NCBI GenBank assembly: GCA_002317225.1
Contig: DCIW01000195.1
Coordinates: 19,598-83,597 of the forward strand
Length of the DNA: 64,000 nt
Origin: Prevotellaceae bacterium UBA1716
GTDB lineage: Bacteria > Bacteroidota > Bacteroidia > Bacteroidales > Bacteroidaceae
Direction of reading: 5' to 3'
Shown: positions 46,899 through 54,960 of the stretch, one piece after another
Layout of the letters: every line of letters begins with the position of its first letter
How positions within the stretch are numbered: the first letter of the stretch is position 1
Program-made: the position numbers and the translations under genes
Notes under the pieces: generated by a model
Told to the model about the DNA's origin: nothing
The model's database searches: none
The model's input: only the letters and a program-made list of their open reading frames with translations

Positions 46899-47890
46899 TA
46901 GAAAGGACTACGGACTACAGAATCTTTAGCTCGGCGATTAAATATGAGCCACTACGGATTACGGACTGCAGGCAACGGACTGCAGGCATACTCTACGCAT
47001 GCCTCTTTGCCCTTCTCTTCTGGATAACATCCCCTATTGGGGGATTGGATCTCCATGCCCAGCAACTCTACACGCCCTACCCCTCTTCTTTTAAAAATGT
47101 ACGCGCGAACGAATTGCTGGAACCTAACTCCCTCAATCCTGTCTTTCAGAAATTTCATACTCATAAGCCGGTCAAGGTGATGCTCATAGGCGACTCCCAC
47201 ACTCGTGGCAACTACTACCCACACTCTGTGGAGTCAACCCTCAAGAAGTATTTCCCTACCGTCTCCTTTGCGTATTACGGTATAAATGGAGCTTGGGCAC
47301 GTAGATTCTACGAACCCGACATGATTCAGCGAGTGGCAAATGAGAATCCTGACCTTGTCATAATATCCTTCGGAACCAACGAGGCTCATGGCAGCAATTT
47401 CGACCAAATTGCACATCACGAAACTCTCAACACCCTCACCAATCGCATTCGTCAGAGTTGTAAGGGGGTATCTTTCATCATAACCACTCCTCCGGGATCA
47501 TTCATCTCGAAGACAACAGGCAGTTACTCCACAGGAAGGGGGCGTCATCGTCGTACTCACTACACATCTGTGAAAGTCAAGAACGACCGCACCGACCTCG
47601 TAGCTCGTAGCATAGTCAACTATGGTCATGCCAACCGTATAGCCGTATGGGATATATTCACCATAGCAGGCGGGCCAACCTATGCCTGCACAAACTGGCG
47701 CGATGCCCATCTTATGGCAGTTGACCAAATCCATTATACCGCCCAAGGCTACCAACTCCAAGGTGCCCTTCTCGGCGAAGCCATCTACAAGGCATTCCTA
47801 TCATCCCATGCACAAGGTTCACAAACCCGCATGAACCATGAAGGAACGCCAAGAGAACAGAAACCATACAAGAGCCTCAAAGGCTTCTAA
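46895..47890 (+). CDS. secreted SGNH/GDSL hydrolase-like protein
   Basis: The 331-residue protein has catalytic blocks VMLIGDSHTRGN (block I), YGINGAW (block II), SFGTNEAHG (block III) and DQIHYTAQG (block V). A signal peptide ends near LHAQQ (about residue 56), so the first 30 residues ahead of the hydrophobic stretch are unusual. They are encoded by ACGGAC-type repeats, including a perfect 14-bp tandem duplication (46961-46988). It begins by ATGA overlap with the previous gene. It probably works with the MBOAT protein in glycan O-acetylation. Confidence 0.82.
   Translation: MIERTTDYRIFSSAIKYEPLRITDCRQRTAGILYACLFALLFWITSPIGGLDLHAQQLYTPYPSSFKNVRANELLEPNSLNPVFQKFHTHKPVKVMLIGDSHTRGNYYPHSVESTLKKYFPTVSFAYYGINGAWARRFYEPDMIQRVANENPDLVIISFGTNEAHGSNFDQIAHHETLNTLTNRIRQSCKGVSFIITTPPGSFISKTTGSYSTGRGRHRRTHYTSVKVKNDRTDLVARSIVNYGHANRIAVWDIFTIAGGPTYACTNWRDAHLMAVDQIHYTAQGYQLQGALLGEAIYKAFLSSHAQGSQTRMNHEGTPREQKPYKSLKGF
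46961..46988 (+). repeat. 14-bp perfect tandem duplication in the SGNH gene
   Basis: ACGGACTGCAGGCA occurs twice head to tail at 46961-46974 and 46975-46988, preceded by related ACGGAC strings from 46905. Similar strings lie at 17881-17911 after gyrB. Confidence 0.8.
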
Positions 47891-47921
47891 TCAACTTCAA
47901 CAAAAGTAAAAGCAATATTAT

Positions 47922-49586
47922 ATGTTCGATATAGACATTAGCAGAATCTTATCGCTTCTCACATACGATCCCACATCACCGATGATATTCTCATCGGGTA
48001 TCTTCCTGTTCCTCTTCCTCGGATTCAGTCTCATCTACTGCATACTCCATAAGGCAGACACAGCACGCATCATCTTTGTCACTCTCTTCTCCTACTACTT
48101 CTACTACAAGAGCAGTGGCATCTACTTCCTTCTCCTCGCAATAGTCACAATCTCCGATTTCTACATCGCCCGTGCCATCGCGAAGGCCCTCCCAACCCCA
48201 GCTGCCTCCCCATCGGCCCCAGTTCCCGGCGCTTCTCCGTCGGGCTCCTCTGCCACCGTTCCCGATGCTTCTCCATCGGGCTCCTACCTCAAGCCCCGCC
48301 TCCTCGTAGCACTCTCCCTTCTCATCGACCTCAGCCTTCTCGCCTACTTCAAATACACCAATTTCTTCGGCTCCCTCATATTCCACGACTGGCACAACCT
48401 CGACATCTTCCTTCCTGTCGGCGTTTCATTCTTCACCTTCCAGTCCCTATCCTATACCATCGATGTCTATCGAGGCAACATACGCCCACTCGACAGACTT
48501 CTCGACTATGCCTTCTACGTGTCCTTCTTCCCACAACTCGTAGCAGGCCCTATCGTGCGTGCCCGCGACTTCATCCCACAAATCCGTCGTCCTCTTCTCA
48601 TCACCAACCGCATGATAGGCAACGGCATCTTCCTCATCATAGCGGGTCTCTTCAAGAAAGCCGTCATATCCGACTATATTTCAGTCAATTTCGTCGAACG
48701 TGTCTTCGACCAACCTACTCTCTATTCCGGAATCGAAAACCTCCTCGCAGTATATGGCTACACACTCCAAATCTACTGCGACTTCTCCGGTTACTCCGAC
48801 ATGGCTATCGGTATAGCCCTCCTTCTCGGATTCGAATTCCCAAAGAACTTCGACAATCCATACAAGTCCTCATCCATCACCGAGTTCTGGCGCCGTTGGC
48901 ACATATCCCTCTCCAGTTGGCTGAAGGACTACCTCTATATATCTCTTGGCGGCAACCGCCACGGCAAATTCCGCCAGTATCTCAACCTCATCATCACAAT
49001 GCTTCTCGGTGGCCTCTGGCACGGAGCCTCCCTCAACTTTATCCTCTGGGGCGGTATCCACGGCATCATCCTTGCGTTTGACAAGATGTGGCATTCCCTC
49101 TGCCCATCCCTCTCCCCTCTTCCCCAAAAGCGCAAGGCAGCCACCACTCCCAACGCATCCCCATCTGTCACCTCTTCCCCAGCCCCCGTTCCCGACGCTT
49201 CTCCGTCGGGCACCCCATCCTCTACCCATTGCCCGTTGTCTATCAAAGTCATTTCATCCCTCATCACCTTCCACATCGTAGCATCCCTCTGGGTACTCTT
49301 CAGAGCATCCACCTTTCAGATTGCCAGCGATGTATTCACTCAGATATTCACCGCATTCCATCCCGCTGTCCTCGGTCAGTGGCTCAGTTCATATTGGCCA
49401 GTCGCCCTACTTATGGCACTCGGCTACACACTCCATTTCCTTCCTTCCACCTGGTGTAACCACACACGTCGGTCGGTGAGCCAACTCCCGCTCCCACTCC
49501 AAGCTATCCTACTTGTCATAGTCATCTGGATAGTCATTCAAGTCAAGAGTTCCGACGTCCAACCTTTCATCTACTTCCAATTCTAA
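47922..49586 (+). CDS. MBOAT family O-acyltransferase (AlgI/PatA-like)
   Basis: The 554-residue polytopic protein carries acyl groups across the membrane for O-acetylation of an exported glycan. Typical blocks are FFPQLVAGPIVRARDFIPQI, IYCDFSGYSDMAIGIA, FWRRWHISLSSWLKDYLYI and the catalytic histidine region LLGGLWHGASLNFI. Two odd Pro/Ala/Ser-rich inserts (about 92-125 and 408-436) contain PxASPSG heptapeptides encoded by palindromic repeats. They fall in loops. The two SGNH proteins upstream are the expected extracytoplasmic partners. Confidence 0.92.
   Translation: MFDIDISRILSLLTYDPTSPMIFSSGIFLFLFLGFSLIYCILHKADTARIIFVTLFSYYFYYKSSGIYFLLLAIVTISDFYIARAIAKALPTPAASPSAPVPGASPSGSSATVPDASPSGSYLKPRLLVALSLLIDLSLLAYFKYTNFFGSLIFHDWHNLDIFLPVGVSFFTFQSLSYTIDVYRGNIRPLDRLLDYAFYVSFFPQLVAGPIVRARDFIPQIRRPLLITNRMIGNGIFLIIAGLFKKAVISDYISVNFVERVFDQPTLYSGIENLLAVYGYTLQIYCDFSGYSDMAIGIALLLGFEFPKNFDNPYKSSSITEFWRRWHISLSSWLKDYLYISLGGNRHGKFRQYLNLIITMLLGGLWHGASLNFILWGGIHGIILAFDKMWHSLCPSLSPLPQKRKAATTPNASPSVTSSPAPVPDASPSGTPSSTHCPLSIKVISSLITFHIVASLWVLFRASTFQIASDVFTQIFTAFHPAVLGQWLSSYWPVALLMALGYTLHFLPSTWCNHTRRSVSQLPLPLQAILLVIVIWIVIQVKSSDVQPFIYFQF
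48225..48280 (+). repeat. two palindromic units inside the MBOAT gene (first insert)
   Basis: Units at 48225-48244 and 48261-48280 have the form CCCGnnG-CTTCTC-CnTCGGG. The second keeps pairing by a compensating change (CCCGATG with CATCGGG). They encode PGASPSG and PDASPSG. A decayed unit lies just upstream (PAASPSA). Confidence 0.85.
49191..49210 (+). repeat. palindromic unit inside the MBOAT gene (second insert)
   Basis: CCCGACG-CTTCTC-CGTCGGG pairs perfectly and encodes PDASPSG. A decayed unit (PNASPSV) lies 40 bp upstream. Confidence 0.85.
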
Positions 49587-49649
49587 TCCAATTCCCCCAT
49601 TTCCGACACATATACGTCGATTTTTCCTAATCAAACAACCTATCTTTCT

Positions 49650-51191
49650 ATGCGTAAAGTCTTATATCTAATTCTACTAACATTTTCGGTTTTGTCCTGT
49701 ACAAAGCCGAAATACACCATTGCCATCTCGCAGTGTAACCAAAGTTCCTGGAGGCGCCAGATGAATCAGGAACTCCAGATGTCCACCTACTTCCACGATG
49801 GAGTAGAACTTAGCATCACAAGTGCCGAAAACGACTGGAAACTCCAAGAGCGACAGGTTGACTCCATGATCCAAGCTAATGTCAGCCTTATCGTCCTTGC
49901 TCCAATCGCCAGCAAAAAACTCGTGCCAGTTGTCGATCGCGCGATGGCAGCAGGCATACCGGTACTCATTTTCGACCGCGAACTCGATTCCGATAACTAT
50001 ACCGCCTACATTGGAGCTGACAACGAAGAAATCGGTAACGAACTCGGTCGTTTCATAGTCAACCATTGCGATGGCAAAGCCAATATAGTTGAAATTTCGG
50101 GTCAAGCCCTCTCATCACCAGCTATCCAACGTCACGAAGGACTCATGAAGGCTGTCAAGTCTTACCCTGATATCCACGTGACCACTTCTATTCCAAACCT
50201 CTGGACTGTAGAGAGCGGTTATCGCGCCATGGACTCTCTCATCCATCTTGGCATCACCAATATCGACTACGTATTTGCACATAACGACCGTCTCGCACTC
50301 GGAGCCTACAATGCACTTTGCGCCCACCATCTCAGCGACAGTGTCAAGATCTGCGGAATCGACGGACTCCCAGGTCCCGAAGGTGGTATCGACATGGTTG
50401 ACAACGGTTCCATGCTCGCCACCAGCCTCTACCCTACCAAGGGCAACATTATCATGCAGCTCGCGCTCAACATCCTTGATGGCAAACCATTCAAGAAGGA
50501 GAACACACTAAAATCGGGCCTTATCACCAAGGCTAACACCTCAGTAATGAAACTGCAGATTGAGGCACTCAACGAAGAGCAGCAACAAATCCAACTTCTT
50601 AACAGCAAGATCGTAGATGATATCCAACGCGCAGCCAGGGAAAAGTTCATTTACACCAACATAATCCTCGGCCTTGCCCTCATCATCCTCTTCCTCATCT
50701 ACCAGTTCCGAGTCCATAGTCTCAAGCAGAGCCGCGAGACACTCAACCGCCTCGTTATCCAAGGCACAGTCGACTCCATCAACCAGAATGGCGCTGCAGT
50801 AGCTACAGATTCCAAAGATGACTCTTCACCCGCCGCAACAGTCCCTGTCACCGAAGTTTCCCCTTTGGACAACAATCCTTCCGACACTTTCGCTAACAGT
50901 CTGCGCGCTGCTATAATGCGTAACTATTCCGACTCCGAATTCAACGTCGATTCCCTCGCAACCGAGCTCAATCTCTCCCGAGCCCAACTCTACCGCAAGA
51001 CCAAGAATCTCTGCGGACAGTCGCCAGTCGAACTCCTTCGCGACATACGTCTCCAGCAGGCAGTCCACCTCCTCTCCACCACCGACAAGACCGTCAGCGA
51101 GATAGCTTACAATGTCGGATTCTCCGCTCCGGCCTACTTCTCCAAGTGCTATAAAGATCGTTACGGACAGTCCCCACGCGAGAAAAAATAG
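49650..51191 (+). CDS. transmembrane regulator: periplasmic sugar-binding domain fused to AraC DNA-binding domain
   Basis: The 513-residue protein begins with a signal with lipobox-like LSC (about 15-17). A type I periplasmic binding domain (about 22-300) follows, like ribose/LacI-family binding proteins, with LIVLAPIASKKLVPVVDRA, IPVLIFDREL and AHNDRLALGAY. Then come a coiled-coil stretch, one membrane helix (about 334-352), a linker and a C-terminal AraC helix-turn-helix pair (about 415-513, LNLSRAQLYRK and VSEIAYNVGFSAPAYFSKCY). The histidine kinase and receiver modules that separate these ends in Bacteroides hybrid two-component sensors are absent. It would sense a ligand outside and bind DNA directly from the membrane. 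AraC-like target repeats lie just downstream. Confidence 0.88.
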   Translation: MRKVLYLILLTFSVLSCTKPKYTIAISQCNQSSWRRQMNQELQMSTYFHDGVELSITSAENDWKLQERQVDSMIQANVSLIVLAPIASKKLVPVVDRAMAAGIPVLIFDRELDSDNYTAYIGADNEEIGNELGRFIVNHCDGKANIVEISGQALSSPAIQRHEGLMKAVKSYPDIHVTTSIPNLWTVESGYRAMDSLIHLGITNIDYVFAHNDRLALGAYNALCAHHLSDSVKICGIDGLPGPEGGIDMVDNGSMLATSLYPTKGNIIMQLALNILDGKPFKKENTLKSGLITKANTSVMKLQIEALNEEQQQIQLLNSKIVDDIQRAAREKFIYTNIILGLALIILFLIYQFRVHSLKQSRETLNRLVIQGTVDSINQNGAAVATDSKDDSSPAATVPVTEVSPLDNNPSDTFANSLRAAIMRNYSDSEFNVDSLATELNLSRAQLYRKTKNLCGQSPVELLRDIRLQQAVHLLSTTDKTVSEIAYNVGFSAPAYFSKCYKDRYGQSPREKK

Positions 51192-51225
51192 CAAAAAAAC
51201 ACCATCAAATAGCAATATTCTATCA

Positions 51226-51292
51226 AAATTTGTTGCAAAACGCTTTAAATTTGTTGCATTGAACGATTTTTTAATATCAATGCAACAAATTT
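51226..51292. promoter_or_regulatory. putative regulator-binding repeats
   Basis: AAATTTGTTGCA occurs at 51226-51237 and 51247-51258, exactly 21 bp apart (two helical turns). It occurs inverted at 51281-51292. The last two form part of a 16-bp perfect inverted repeat (51247-51262 with 51277-51292). The layout suits an AraC-family dimer such as the product of the adjacent gene. Confidence 0.65.
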
Positions 51293-51317
51293 TATCCATA
51301 CATATATTTTAAAACTA

Positions 51318-51325
51318 TATCTTTG
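51318..51325 (+). promoter_or_regulatory. -7 promoter element of an orphan transcript
   Basis: TATCTTTG matches TAnnTTTG. The -33 region has no TTTG but abuts the repeat cluster, as expected for an activator-dependent promoter. The start would be near 51331. Confidence 0.55.
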
Positions 51326-51330
51326 CAACC

Positions 51331-51583
51331 GAAAACGATAGACAAGTAAATCAATTACACATTTACGGAACTATTTATTTCAACGCAAACATAAAAACAG
51401 AATAAGATATTAGGGAATTGGATTAATAATTAGTTGTATTTAGAGATATCTATATACAGTCAATTAAGTACAAAGAAATTTAGGTTATCAGTTTTACAAA
51501 GAACACAGTAATATCATACGAATTGGTTTATTTGATATTACTGATCGCAAAAACAGCCGGAAGTGATTCCCGCTGTTTTTTGT
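51331..51583 (+). ncRNA. candidate small RNA of about 250 nt
   Basis: Bounded by the promoter element at 51318-51325 and the terminator at 51549-51583. There is no ATG in any plus-strand frame between them. I recognise no known RNA family. The terminator may instead mainly serve the convergent DUF445 gene. Confidence 0.35.
51549..51583. terminator. bidirectional terminator at the end of the accessory operon
   Basis: AAAAACAGC (51549-51557) pairs with GCTGTTTTT (51572-51580), extended inward by GG/CC. T runs on both strands suit both directions. It begins 5 bp past the DUF445 stop. Confidence 0.8.
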
Positions 51584-51587
51584 TTAT

Positions 51588-52493
51588 CTATACGAATATA
51601 TTCACACAACCAATCAAAGCACCCAACCCCGCACCGAACCAAACGATAGCCTTCAGTTCCTTGCTCATCACATCCAGGATGATAGGTTCAATCTCTCCCA
51701 TGTCCATCTCATTGATGCGCTGCTCAATCATAAGACTTATGTTCAGCGACTGCAGAATCTTAGGCAGATGTTCCAGGATAACCACCCTGTAAATAGAAAC
51801 AACAGAATCTTTCGCCTGCTTGATTTGAGCCTCATGCCCAACAAAGAAAGTCTTCATTGGCAAATCCATAAACTCCTTACCCTGATTCCGAATAATCTTA
51901 TGGATTATCGCTCGTGAGTTATCACGAATCATGCTGTTTATTTCCTTCGCAAGAAGAGGTTCTGCTATTGTTGAAATAATATCTGCAATCTTCCCGGCAC
52001 CCAATATTCCCAACAAACCGCCAGACACCTTATCTTTTGCATGCTCTACAGCCATACGAGCTATATCTGCACCGAAGTTCGATTCCCTCAATTTCTCCGA
52101 GAGCATCTTTTCCAACTCATCACACGAACTCGAAACCAATGCATCCAATTCATCTTGTGACAAGTAATGTGAAACGAACGACGCCACCGACTCCTCATTT
52201 CCACTCTGCTTAGCACAAAACGCATCAATACTCTCGAGTATCTTCCCAATCAACTCATCCGACAACAGCGACCTTTCCAGCACCTCCCTATTCATCAGGT
52301 TCTCGCTGATAGCATCTCCCATCGCCTTTGCGATGCGTCCCTTCTCCTTCGGAATGATTCCCGGAGTGAACGGCACATGCACACCCATCACATATTTCGC
52401 CCCATGCGGACGAAACAACATCCTAATCGCAATATCATTCGTTATATACCCGATTATTCCCCCAAACAGCGGAGGCAAAATAAATGACCACAT
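51588..52493 (-). CDS. DUF445 family membrane protein
   Basis: The 301-residue protein belongs to the DUF445 (YheB-like) family. An N-terminal membrane segment with PPLFGGIIGYITNDIAIRMLFRPH and PFTPGIIPKEKGRIAKAMG is diagnostic. Soluble helical repeats follow, and a C-terminal membrane helix ends GAGLGALIGCVNIF. The function of the family is unknown, with envelope or spore-related roles in some bacteria. It is the last gene before a terminator in a long same-strand run. Confidence 0.88.
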   Translation of the reverse strand: MWSFILPPLFGGIIGYITNDIAIRMLFRPHGAKYVMGVHVPFTPGIIPKEKGRIAKAMGDAISENLMNREVLERSLLSDELIGKILESIDAFCAKQSGNEESVASFVSHYLSQDELDALVSSSCDELEKMLSEKLRESNFGADIARMAVEHAKDKVSGGLLGILGAGKIADIISTIAEPLLAKEINSMIRDNSRAIIHKIIRNQGKEFMDLPMKTFFVGHEAQIKQAKDSVVSIYRVVILEHLPKILQSLNISLMIEQRINEMDMGEIEPIILDVMSKELKAIVWFGAGLGALIGCVNIFV

Positions 52494-52547
52494 AATCTTA
52501 AACTATTTTTTTTGTTAAACAACCATTGAATATCGTCTCACATTCTC

Positions 52548-52754
52548 CTATCTTCCCTTAGTCAAAAACACAATTATCCTAATCAGCAACAACTTCGGAG
52601 CTATAGAAAGTACACCCCAGAGGTAGCCTAACTTGTAAGACCATTCATGCTCCTCATACAGCACCTCATCAAGAGCCCCTATATAGTAGCAATACGACAT
52701 AGGGAGTACAACCAAGACGAGAAACACCAAAATCACAATCTTCAATATAAGCAT
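52548..52754 (-). CDS. small membrane protein, unknown
   Basis: The 68-residue protein has an N-terminal hydrophobic helix (about 3-24) and a second hydrophobic segment (about 44-64) ending in KGR. It fits the same-strand run with gaps of 54 bp and 78 bp. No homologue recognised. Coding is plausible from spacing and topology but not proven. Confidence 0.5.
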   Translation of the reverse strand: MLILKIVILVFLVLVVLPMSYCYYIGALDEVLYEEHEWSYKLGYLWGVLSIAPKLLLIRIIVFLTKGR

Positions 52755-52832
52755 AATAAAATAAAATTAAAACGTTAATAAATTTTCCCATAAGGCTTTC
52801 ATGCCTTTTCAAACGGAAATTTTTCTTTCAAC

Positions 52833-54788
52833 CTATACATCCCACTCCACAAAGTCTGGGTATCGGTCTGCAATCCTATGCAGAATTTGTCCAACCTCAC
52901 TTTCTGGATTGTCAAGTGAAATAACAAGCGTGTCTATCGGGCGAGTAAGCGGCATCAGCGACCACAAGTACACAAACTTCCGTTTCCTGTCCTCAAACGA
53001 TTCCAACGCAAGTGAATCCTCTGGATTATCCCAATATATATTACCCTTATAATCGATAAGTTCATCAAAACTCAAGCAAATCGTACACCACCCTTCAAGT
53101 CCTCTGCACGAGTCATACTGATACAACCTGCATTCAGACACCTTTGTAGCATATTGCTCTCGTAAAGTCGGAATTGTCCCGTCAAAGATATCAATGCCCA
53201 TACCCTTGAACTCATCCCTCTTCTCGAATCCACGCTCACCATCCTCATTAGTCTTCACACCCTTAGGAGGAACGAGAAACAAGATATCATAATTCTCACA
53301 ACCATTCTTCTGGCAGTTCTCCACCACCATTTTATGTTCATTCTCAACATAGTTGCCAATGATACGAACCTTTCCGCCAAGAATCTTTTTGTTCACCTTC
53401 ACCTCCCATTTCAGTCCACACTCCTTTGCAAAGGCATTCACAAATGTGGTCAAGTTTGATTTCTGGCGCATGCCCATTGTCTTGCTGATAGAGTTCACTT
53501 GCACATCACGTTCCCAATGCTGACGCTTTCCAGAACGAATAAACTGGTCGATACCATCAGCCACGATTATATGTTCCGGTCCATAAATCTTAAACAGAAT
53601 CTTCTTCTCCAAGTCCGACCAGTCCTGTGCTTCATCCACAAACACATAATCCCAGTCGATATCAACATCATCTGACTCTTTCAGATATTCCACATCCTTA
53701 CTGTCGATGCTCTCATTCACATACCCATAAAGCCCCTCGATGCATTCACGATATCTCTTCAGATAGTCATTATAACTCTCCGGATACTCACCCGTAAGCA
53801 CCTTCATGAGTCCCACAAAGAAATCATGCAGAGGCTGAATCTGCACCGTATAGTTATCCACATTATCCGGAATATCCACAAAATGCAGCAAACGTCTCAA
53901 ATCCGCAACCAATGCAGTATTATAAGTCAATATCAAGCACCTCTTGCCCTCAGCATTTGCAATGTGCATCGCATTCTGTAAGAGATAAAACGTCTTACCC
54001 GTACCGGCCCTTCCCGAGAATATGGTCAACCTGTCATTCTGCTCCATGTCGCCTATGCTCTTCTGCATCAAGCATTCCAATTTCTTGCGAGTAAGTCCGC
54101 TCGGCACCCTTCTCTCTTGCAACAGCATCTTCATGTCATCACAAAACGCCCCATCAGCATTCACATTGATATGATACACACCTTGGTAAGGCTTAAACTT
54201 TTCCTCATTCAATTGAGCGATGTTCTGTCTCACCAAATCTTCCACACCAAACTCTGCAGGCAGCGCATTCATGCCATTTGTACCTACCATAATCTGTCGC
54301 AAACTCTCACTCGCAACCTGCCTGAACCAAATCACATTGCACACAAACGGCTTATACCCATTTGCCCTGCTGAAGTAATTCATAAACGAATACTTCTGCG
54401 CCTCACTCTGATCCGACACATCTTTCCAACTGCCCTTATACTCCACCATCAAGTGCGTATTAGCAGTCTTCACCTTCGAAGCGTCATGATCTTTCAGTTC
54501 AATCACATAGCAGAACGACTCCACACCCACATCCTTCTTCCTATCATCATTTTGCGACTGGTAGAACGACTTGAGCACACAACCTTCCACCTCACCATAA
54601 AGCAATAGGTCAATATCCCTGACCTTCTGCCCACTCAACGTGAGACTATATCCAATATACACACTACCCTTCGCCTGCGGAAACCTTCCAAAGCTTTCCT
54701 CAAGCATGCCCTTCAACTCCTCAGCAGCCTCAAACTCCGAAGACCTGTCATCCTCCGAGTGAACCAATATCTTAATCTTTACAGCCAT
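52833..54788 (-). CDS. PD-(D/E)xK nuclease-like plus superfamily 1 helicase protein
   Basis: The 651-residue protein combines two parts. The N-terminal region (about 1-200) has a nuclease-like pattern: VRDIDLLLYG with Asp58/Asp60, then YVIELKDHD with Glu97 and Lys99, as in NERD-type PD-(D/E)xK folds. The C-terminal UvrD-like helicase has Walker A GRAGTGKT (259-266), LTYNTAL (Ia), FVDEAQDW (about 383-390), a motif III-like VADGIDQFIR, CRGLEGW (V) and LTRPIDTLV (VI). It could process or degrade foreign DNA or RNA, which is inference. The gene starts inside the end of a 51-residue gene. Confidence 0.82.
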   Translation of the reverse strand: MAVKIKILVHSEDDRSSEFEAAEELKGMLEESFGRFPQAKGSVYIGYSLTLSGQKVRDIDLLLYGEVEGCVLKSFYQSQNDDRKKDVGVESFCYVIELKDHDASKVKTANTHLMVEYKGSWKDVSDQSEAQKYSFMNYFSRANGYKPFVCNVIWFRQVASESLRQIMVGTNGMNALPAEFGVEDLVRQNIAQLNEEKFKPYQGVYHINVNADGAFCDDMKMLLQERRVPSGLTRKKLECLMQKSIGDMEQNDRLTIFSGRAGTGKTFYLLQNAMHIANAEGKRCLILTYNTALVADLRRLLHFVDIPDNVDNYTVQIQPLHDFFVGLMKVLTGEYPESYNDYLKRYRECIEGLYGYVNESIDSKDVEYLKESDDVDIDWDYVFVDEAQDWSDLEKKILFKIYGPEHIIVADGIDQFIRSGKRQHWERDVQVNSISKTMGMRQKSNLTTFVNAFAKECGLKWEVKVNKKILGGKVRIIGNYVENEHKMVVENCQKNGCENYDILFLVPPKGVKTNEDGERGFEKRDEFKGMGIDIFDGTIPTLREQYATKVSECRLYQYDSCRGLEGWCTICLSFDELIDYKGNIYWDNPEDSLALESFEDRKRKFVYLWSLMPLTRPIDTLVISLDNPESEVGQILHRIADRYPDFVEWDV

Positions 54789-54927
54789 ACTTTTCCATCT
54801 TCTCTATCTTCCTCAAAGCCTCCCTATTCACATAAGAAGGATTCTTCTGATAAACCATTTTGATAAAGTCCTTTGCAATATCTATATCAGCACCAGAAGC
54901 CTTAACCGTTTCTTCCGTATAGATCAT
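54772..54927 (-). CDS. 51-residue protein overlapping the nuclease-helicase start
   Basis: An ATG at 54927 opens 51 codons ending in TAA at 54772, overlapping the downstream ATG (54788) by 17 bp in another frame. The peptide begins MIYTEETVKASGADIDIAKD and is rich in charged residues, predicted helical, ending EKYGCKD. Overlap with the next start suggests translational coupling. It is short and easily missed. I recognise no family. Confidence 0.65.
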   Translation of the reverse strand: MIYTEETVKASGADIDIAKDFIKMVYQKNPSYVNREALRKIEKMEKYGCKD

Positions 54928-54960
54928 TTGTTTTGGTTTAATCGAAAATACCTTTTATCA

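Larger units (their letters stand above)
51192..51587. other. intergenic region with operator repeats, orphan promoter and terminator
   Basis: This 396-bp gap has no protein gene. It holds an operator-like repeat cluster (51226-51292), a -7 promoter element (51318-51325), about 220 AT-rich bases without any ATG on the plus strand, and a hairpin terminator (51549-51583). Confidence 0.65.
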
